DNA from: CAZYPH01 sp964649095
GTDB taxonomy: Bacteria; Bdellovibrionota; UBA1018; UBA923
Direction: 5' to 3'
DNA: 10,448 bases
NCBI GenBank assembly: GCA_964649095.1
Contig: CAZYPH010000084.1
Coordinates: 1 to 10,448, forward strand
Part shown: piece by piece, positions 5,950 to 10,448 of the stretch
Layout of the letters: each line of letters starts with the position of its first letter
Position numbering within the stretch: position 1 is the stretch's first letter
Translations under genes and position numbers: made by a program
The notes under the pieces: generated by a model
The model's database searches: none
Told to the model about the DNA's origin: nothing
What the model saw: only the letters and a program-made list of their open reading frames with translations

Positions 5950-5996
5950 AAAAAGCTTCATATTGACGCTGTCATTATGAAGCTTTTTTTTATTTT
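5950..5996. terminator. Bidirectional intrinsic terminator between flagellins and the rnr-ubiB-TA operon
   Basis: AAAAAGCTTCATA (5950-5962) pairs perfectly with TATGAAGCTTTTT (5976-5988). A T-T mismatch follows, then an inner stem TGAC/GTCA (5964-5967 with 5971-5974) around the loop GCT. On the + strand the stem runs into eight T's and TTTT after one A. On the - strand it runs into five T's followed by TATATATATA. It therefore serves both converging transcripts. The stop codon of the HEPN gene (5990-5992) lies inside the + strand T-tract. Confidence 0.88.
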
Positions 5997-6382
5997 GTGG
6001 GCTTGAGTGCCTGCTGCAGATTGTTAAGTAGAGATTTAAATAAAATTATATATTGGGTCTGAATGCGCTCTAATACTTCGTTAGCTAATTCCTCTTGGTA
6101 GGTGTGCGAGGTAAGGTTACGGTCGCGTAGAAGTTCTAGCCAAACGGCTTCTTGTTTCGGGTCTATCCAATTATTTTGCATTGCAAAAATAAACGCTGTT
6201 TTAGGGCTCGCAACACTAGCCCCTAGTTGATGGGCCATTTTTTGAATGGCTTTCCAACTTTGTTCGAAAGTAAACTCAAAGGCTCGAATAATGCCTGCGC
6301 GGTCACGATGATCCACAATAGGGGTTGAAGAAAACAACTCTAGAGCACTCAGCGTTTTTGAAAAATTATCAAGAATGGTCAT
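5990..6382 (-). CDS. HEPN-domain protein, HepT/HI0074-like toxin of a type VII toxin-antitoxin-like pair
   Basis: A 130-residue, mostly helical protein of the HI0074 nucleotidyltransferase-substrate-binding/HEPN family. The diagnostic RX4HXY motif is complete at R88-N-L-T-S-H93-T-Y95. In characterised HepT toxins Arg and His form the RNase site and the Tyr is the residue AMPylated by the MntA antitoxin. The blocks FEFTFEQSWKAIQ at 35-47 and WLELLRDRN at 81-89 are also typical of this subfamily. The ATG at 6382 overlaps the end of the nucleotidyltransferase gene by 14 bases, with a purine-rich GAGGGGA about ten bases upstream, so the two are translationally coupled. HI0074-type proteins were first described as partner subunits of a nucleotidyltransferase, so toxicity here is inference; family membership is secure. 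Confidence 0.88.
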   Translation of the reverse strand: MTILDNFSKTLSALELFSSTPIVDHRDRAGIIRAFEFTFEQSWKAIQKMAHQLGASVASPKTAFIFAMQNNWIDPKQEAVWLELLRDRNLTSHTYQEELANEVLERIQTQYIILFKSLLNNLQQALKPTK

Positions 6383-6689
6383 ATAACGTTATCCCCTCTG
6401 CTTGAATCTGCTGCTGATAGTTTCTATTTAATTTTTCAAACTCAACAATGTCCAGAGCGTAGAGCGATAAGGGGTCTTCATCGATGCGACTAAGCAGCTG
6501 GTGAAAATGCTGATCAGATTGCGTTCGGCCTACTACGCAGAGATCAAAATCTGAATTAGGGCGGTGCTTGCCACGCGCACGCGAACCGAACAAAACCACA
6601 GACTTCGGCTGAAGCTCGTGAGCCAGCAGCTGAACAACCGTTTGTACACTCGCCGGTAAGTGGTAAAAGTGTGGAGTGTATTCGGACAT
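6369..6689 (-). CDS. Minimal nucleotidyltransferase (MNT), MntA/HI0073-like antitoxin
   Basis: A 106-residue minimal nucleotidyltransferase of the polymerase-beta fold. The defining GSX10DXD motif is exact: G35-S36, ten residues, then D47-F-D49, within VVLFGSRARG and SDFDL. A third carboxylate, D80 in YALDIVEF, is where the family expects the last metal ligand, so it looks catalytically intact. In studied MntA-HepT pairs this enzyme uses ATP to put AMP on the toxin's RX4HXY tyrosine and so neutralises it. The downstream gene overlaps by 14 bases and has that motif. The start lies three bases after the UbiB stop, with GGAAG inside the end of ubiB as likely ribosome binding site, tying expression to the upstream genes. 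Confidence 0.9.
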   Translation of the reverse strand: MSEYTPHFYHLPASVQTVVQLLAHELQPKSVVLFGSRARGKHRPNSDFDLCVVGRTQSDQHFHQLLSRIDEDPLSLYALDIVEFEKLNRNYQQQIQAEGITLYDHS

Positions 6690-6692
6690 AGG

Positions 6693-8378
6693 TTACTTCC
6701 AGCCCCTTAATAACAATCTTAAAAATCCTACAGCACCTAAAGCAAATAGTACGACCGAGTGTATAGGATAAACATCATATACTAAATAACCTCTATCGAA
6801 GTTCAAACTCAGCATGGCAGCGATAAATAGACTGCCAATTAATATAGAAAACCCTATACCTCGACTTGATCGTTCAATTTGATGTCTTAGAATTTCAGAT
6901 TCTTTGAACTTTAGTTCAATGACAAAATCATTGGCGTTGAATTTGCGTAACATCCAACGCACTTGGCGTGGCAGTACTTGCAATAACGCGTGAAGATCTC
7001 GCACAATCCATGCAAAGTCTTTGGTAAGTCGTGGTACCGAGATGCGGTCACGTAAGACGACTTTTAATAAATCATTGCCAATAGAAATAAGGTCGAAGTC
7101 AGGGTCGAGTTGTCGGCCCATGCCTTCCATCGTAAAGATGGCTTTAAAGACGACCATCCAGTCACTAGGTACTTTAATATTATATTTTACAGCTATTTTT
7201 GTTGAGTTGATGAGTACGTGGCCAATCTTTAAGTCTTTCAAAGATAGGCCCATATAAGGCGCTAGTGAATTACGTACGTCTCGAACAAAGGCATCAAAAT
7301 CAACGCCAGACCGCATGGCGCCCATCTCGGCGTATTCGTAACAGAGTGTTTCATAGTCTTCAGTTACGAGGGCCATCATCATGCGTGAAAAACTATCGCG
7401 TGATTTAGGGCTTAGCCGGCCTACAATTCCAAAATCGATTACACCTAAAACGGCTTGTCCCGACAACGGATCTTTCATGGCAAACAGATTTCCACCGTGC
7501 AGGTCGCCGTGGAACAGGCCATCTTGCATGACCATTTTAAAAAATGCACGTGCTCCAATATCTACTAACTCAGTGGCACTAATGCCCGATCGATTGAGCT
7601 CATCTAGATTTGAGATTGAAATTCCGTAGAGGCGCTCTTGAACCAATACTTTTTGAGTAGATAGGTTTTTATAGATACGAGGAATTTTAATTTTCGAATT
7701 ATCTTTAAAGTTCTCAGCCACCTTGATGGTCGTATTGGCCTCTACAATAAAATCGAGTTCGTAGTTTAAAACTGCAAAAAATTCTTCGACGACTTGGGTT
7801 GGACTAATGAATTGCGTCTCTGGCAGGTATTTTTCCATCATCGAGGCAAGAAAACGCAGTACAGAAATATCGCTTCGAATCACGCGATCAATATTTGGTC
7901 GCTGCACTTTGACTACGACGTGTTCGCCTGTTTTCAGTGTGGCCGTGTGCACTTGCCCAATGCTGGCGCTTGCTAGAGGTGCCTCCGAAAAATTATCGAA
8001 ATACTGTGATAAAGACCCTTCGAGTTCGTCTTCCAGAACGCCCTTGATATCAGCAAATGAAACCGGCGCGACATGGTCTTGTAGCTTTTTAAACTCTTCG
8101 ATGAAATTGTCAGGCACCATGTCGGGGCGGTTACTAAGCAATTGGCCCAATTTTACAAACGTTGGTCCGAGTTCTTCAAACGCCAGGCGTAAGCGCTCGG
8201 CTACGTTGAGGTGTTCGATACCGGCTTTTTTCTCCCCTCGATTAAAATATTTTTCTAATCCCATGCGGATTAAAAAATCTTCTAGTCCGTGGCGAGCAAA
8301 GACGCCCAAGATGGTGCGCAGTCGTCCTACGTTTTTTACAGCCTCAGTTACTTGAATGCTTCTTTTTACGATTTTCAT
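6693..8378 (-). CDS. AarF/UbiB (ABC1) family atypical kinase-like protein
   Basis: The 561-residue protein has all the marks of the ABC1/UbiB family, ATPase/kinase-like proteins that in many bacteria support biosynthesis or handling of membrane quinones. The KxGQ motif (K76-x-G78-Q79) precedes the kinase-fold core. The alanine-rich ASAS loop at 136-139 replaces the usual glycine loop. K157 in VVVKVQRP is the ATP lysine, and E207-L-D209 is the ExD motif. HGDLHGGN at 290-297 is the catalytic-loop equivalent and D315-F-G317 the metal motif. Two hydrophobic segments at the C-terminus (around 515-533 and 540-557) anchor it in the inner membrane. Its start overlaps the end of rnr by 35 bases, and the MNT gene follows after three bases. 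No SAM or quinone gene is nearby to narrow the role, so no symbol is given. Confidence 0.93.
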   Translation of the reverse strand: MKIVKRSIQVTEAVKNVGRLRTILGVFARHGLEDFLIRMGLEKYFNRGEKKAGIEHLNVAERLRLAFEELGPTFVKLGQLLSNRPDMVPDNFIEEFKKLQDHVAPVSFADIKGVLEDELEGSLSQYFDNFSEAPLASASIGQVHTATLKTGEHVVVKVQRPNIDRVIRSDISVLRFLASMMEKYLPETQFISPTQVVEEFFAVLNYELDFIVEANTTIKVAENFKDNSKIKIPRIYKNLSTQKVLVQERLYGISISNLDELNRSGISATELVDIGARAFFKMVMQDGLFHGDLHGGNLFAMKDPLSGQAVLGVIDFGIVGRLSPKSRDSFSRMMMALVTEDYETLCYEYAEMGAMRSGVDFDAFVRDVRNSLAPYMGLSLKDLKIGHVLINSTKIAVKYNIKVPSDWMVVFKAIFTMEGMGRQLDPDFDLISIGNDLLKVVLRDRISVPRLTKDFAWIVRDLHALLQVLPRQVRWMLRKFNANDFVIELKFKESEILRHQIERSSRGIGFSILIGSLFIAAMLSLNFDRGYLVYDVYPIHSVVLFALGAVGFLRLLLRGWK

Positions 8379-10448
8379 GATCTTCTTTTTTTGTAATTAA
8401 TGAAAAATCAATCAACCCAAACTCCAGGTCAATTTTTAGTACCTGGACGGTAACCTCTTGCCCGATTTTATATTTTAGGCCGGTGCGTTTGCCTTTGAGT
8501 AATAGCCGCGACTCGATGAATTCAAAATAATCGTCACCGAGTTCATCAATCGGCACCAAGCCTTCGACAAAGTATTTTTGTAACTCAATAAACAAACCAG
8601 AATTCGACACGTTCGTGACCTTGGCGATAAACTCTTCGCCATAGTGTTTCTCCATGAAACGCGCCTTTTTTACTTTGATAACGGTGCGGTCTAATTCTTC
8701 GGCCTTACGTTCTTGTTTCGAGCAATAGTCACAAGCTAGTTTGAGATACTCTAAATACTGCTTTGCTTCGTCGGCCGAAAAACGTTCGTGTCGGCAGTAA
8801 CGTTTTAGTAGGCGATGCACCATGAGGTCAGGATAACGCCGAATGGGCGAAGTAAAATGCGTGTACGCTTTAGAGGCCAGCCCAAAGTGTTTGCGGTTTT
8901 CAACGCTGTATTTTGCCTGTTTTAACGACCGTAGCATTAAGTAGTATAACGTCGACGCTAGCGGATTGGTGGCAATACTTTCAATAAAACGGGAAAGGTA
9001 TTTTGGGTTGGTGCCATCACCTAAGTTTGGTTTTAAGCCTAAAACTTTTGCAAACATTTCAAAACGATTTAGGGCGTCTGGTTTTGGTGGCTCGTGAATA
9101 CGAAATACAAATGGCCAGCCCTCACGTTCCATTAACTCTGTGACACTTTCGTTGGCGGCGATCATAAATTCTTCAATGAGTCGGTGGGCGTCTAATCGAT
9201 CGCGTTTTACAATTCCAATCGTATCTCCGGTGGCGTCCAAGACGACTTTGGATTCTGGAAGGTCGAGATCTAGAGCTCCACGTGCATGGCGTGCTGTTTT
9301 AATCAGTTTAAAAAGGTCGTAATAGTGCGTCCAAAACGGATCTTTGGCTTCTATTTCTTTTTGAACATCTTCATAAATGCAGCGGCGTTTAGAGTGGATG
9401 ACTGTCTCGTATACTTTTACCGATTTTTTGCGACCCGAACGGTCGTAGTGCACTTCGCAAGTGAGTGTGAGTTTGTCTTCGTTTGGGCGTAAGCTACAGG
9501 CGCCGTTACTGAGTGATTCGGGTAACATGGGGATGACCCATTCCGGAAAATACACGCTCGTCGCACGCTCATAGGCTTCGCGGTCTAAAACCGTTTTTGG
9601 TGAAACAAACTCTGAGACATCAGCAATCGCGACGTATAATACATAACCGGCTTCGGTGCGTTCGACTAAAATAGCGTCATCGAAATCGCGAGCATCGGCG
9701 CCATCGATAGTTAAAAAATGTTTGTCACGAAAATCACGTCGCCCTTTGTAGTTGTTGTCCAGAGCTGCCTTTTGAATCTCTCTAGAAAGGTTAGAGGCTT
9801 CAGAGTGCGCGGCATCACTAAATGTTTGTGGCCATTGTGATTTAACAACGACACTCAATGTGTCAAACTTGGGTGTGAGTGTCGGGCCGTAGTTTTCTAA
9901 TACTTTGCCTTCCAGGCGCGGTTCATACGCCGTGATCTCAACCAAAACTTTGTCATTTGTTACGGGTTTTTGCTGTTTTGAGTACTCGCTTTGTACGTCT
10001 AACGAAACTTCTTTAATCACCACTTCGCTTTGCGATGATTTGTCTGCCAAAATTACTACTGGAAATGGTTTGGCCTGGTGAAAGGTTCCAATAAAACGTT
10101 TTACTGCGCGTTTGGTGACACGAAGGGCGTGTATTTGATTGCGTTTGGTGTCGTAGTCAATTTCAACCGAGTCGCCTGTCATCAGCTCTTGGGCAAATTG
10201 GGGAGATATAAAGACGTCTTCGCCTTCTTGCAGTAAAAATGCAAAACCGCGTTGGTTCTTTTGAATGTCACCGGTGAGTTTTAGAAGTCGTGAGTTTGAG
10301 GCGGGCTTCTTTTTGATCTGAACACGTTCCGTTTCGAGTGCGCGATTGCGTGCTGCGTTAGATTTTTTCTTTGCCCGTTTACCGTGGTGTTGCCACTTTC
10401 GGCCCTCATAAGCTTCCGGAGCTTCTACGGTTCGTGCGGATTCCGTGC
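8344..10448 (-). CDS. rnr: Ribonuclease R (5' end outside window)
   Basis: This is a 3'-to-5' exoribonuclease of the RNase II/R family. The reading frame stays open past the ATG at 10182 to the window edge, so about 700 residues are visible and the true start lies beyond 10448. From the N-terminal side there is a basic stretch (GKRAKKKSNAARN), a cold-shock/OB domain beginning GDIQKNQRGFAF (10237-10272), then the RNB catalytic domain. Its DGADARDFDD motif (9676-9705) has the metal-binding aspartates. DREAYERATSVYFPEWVIPMLP and TSPIRRYPDLMVHR are typical family blocks. A C-terminal S1 RNA-binding domain starts at GEEFIAKVTN (about 8640 down to 8400), and the tail KKEDHENRKKKHSSN is basic. The presence of both the N-terminal OB segment and the basic tail favours RNase R over RNase II. 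It is probably the first visible gene of a four-gene operon with ubiB-like, MNT and HEPN genes. Confidence 0.94.
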   Translation of the reverse strand, partial: TESARTVEAPEAYEGRKWQHHGKRAKKKSNAARNRALETERVQIKKKPASNSRLLKLTGDIQKNQRGFAFLLQEGEDVFISPQFAQELMTGDSVEIDYDTKRNQIHALRVTKRAVKRFIGTFHQAKPFPVVILADKSSQSEVVIKEVSLDVQSEYSKQQKPVTNDKVLVEITAYEPRLEGKVLENYGPTLTPKFDTLSVVVKSQWPQTFSDAAHSEASNLSREIQKAALDNNYKGRRDFRDKHFLTIDGADARDFDDAILVERTEAGYVLYVAIADVSEFVSPKTVLDREAYERATSVYFPEWVIPMLPESLSNGACSLRPNEDKLTLTCEVHYDRSGRKKSVKVYETVIHSKRRCIYEDVQKEIEAKDPFWTHYYDLFKLIKTARHARGALDLDLPESKVVLDATGDTIGIVKRDRLDAHRLIEEFMIAANESVTELMEREGWPFVFRIHEPPKPDALNRFEMFAKVLGLKPNLGDGTNPKYLSRFIESIATNPLASTLYYLMLRSLKQAKYSVENRKHFGLASKAYTHFTSPIRRYPDLMVHRLLKRYCRHERFSADEAKQYLEYLKLACDYCSKQERKAEELDRTVIKVKKARFMEKHYGEEFIAKVTNVSNSGLFIELQKYFVEGLVPIDELGDDYFEFIESRLLLKGKRTGLKYKIGQEVTVQVLKIDLEFGLIDFSLITKKEDHENRKKKHSSN

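Noticed and set aside
5932..5950. AT-rich run TATAATTATATATATA as a promoter
   Set aside because: It sits directly beside the terminator stem and downstream of both converging genes, so it is better explained as part of the - strand terminator tail.
7807..8355. 182-codon + strand reading frame opposite the UbiB-like gene
   Set aside because: It is serine/arginine-rich low-information sequence, antisense to well-conserved UbiB motifs, with no ribosome binding site; a shadow of the real gene.
8344..10182. RNase R starting at the ATG at 10182
   Set aside because: The frame stays open to the window edge and encodes the expected OB-domain start GDIQKNQRGFAF upstream, so this ATG is internal.

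Overview
The window is about 10.4 kb of a bacterial chromosome, densely packed and of moderate GC. It appears to come from a motile, flagellated Gram-negative bacterium. Two short tandem flagellins, an AarF/UbiB kinase, RNase R and exported SCO and SUMF1-type proteins would fit Bdellovibrionota or another former deltaproteobacterium. That placement is inference from gene content; no marker gene fixes it.

Left arm (+ strand, 1-1538): the last codons of an unseen gene, then a SUMF1-fold exported protein resembling the nitrite-reductase accessory protein NirV, then a SCO-type copper chaperone. The trio reads as one operon, and the combination points to a copper enzyme upstream, possibly NirK. 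The SCO gene overlaps tail-to-tail with the next gene. Second block (- strand, 3764 to 1515): a GNAT acetyltransferase and a DPM1-like family 2 glycosyltransferase fused to a degenerate methyltransferase-like N-terminal region.

Centre (+ strand, 3840-5926): two paralogous minimal flagellins of about 280 residues. The first has a recognisable sigma-28 promoter with canonical spacing. Both have long 5' leaders made of adjacent hairpins. The second leader ends in a near-duplicate ribosome binding site that creates a four-codon mini-ORF. A two-way terminator at 5950-5996 closes this block and the converging operon.

Right arm (- strand, from beyond 10448 down to 5990): RNase R (5' end outside the window), an AarF/UbiB kinase, a MNT nucleotidyltransferase and a HEPN protein with the RX4HXY motif. 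The genes overlap or nearly touch, so they look like one transcript. The last two form a HepT/MntA (HI0074/HI0073-like) type VII toxin-antitoxin-like pair riding on housekeeping genes.

No mobile element, CRISPR array, tRNA or rRNA was seen. No gene-free stretch exceeds 300 bases. The least ordinary parts are the structured flagellin leaders with the duplicated RBS, the eroded methyltransferase half of the glycosyltransferase, and the HEPN/MNT pair in the rnr-ubiB operon.
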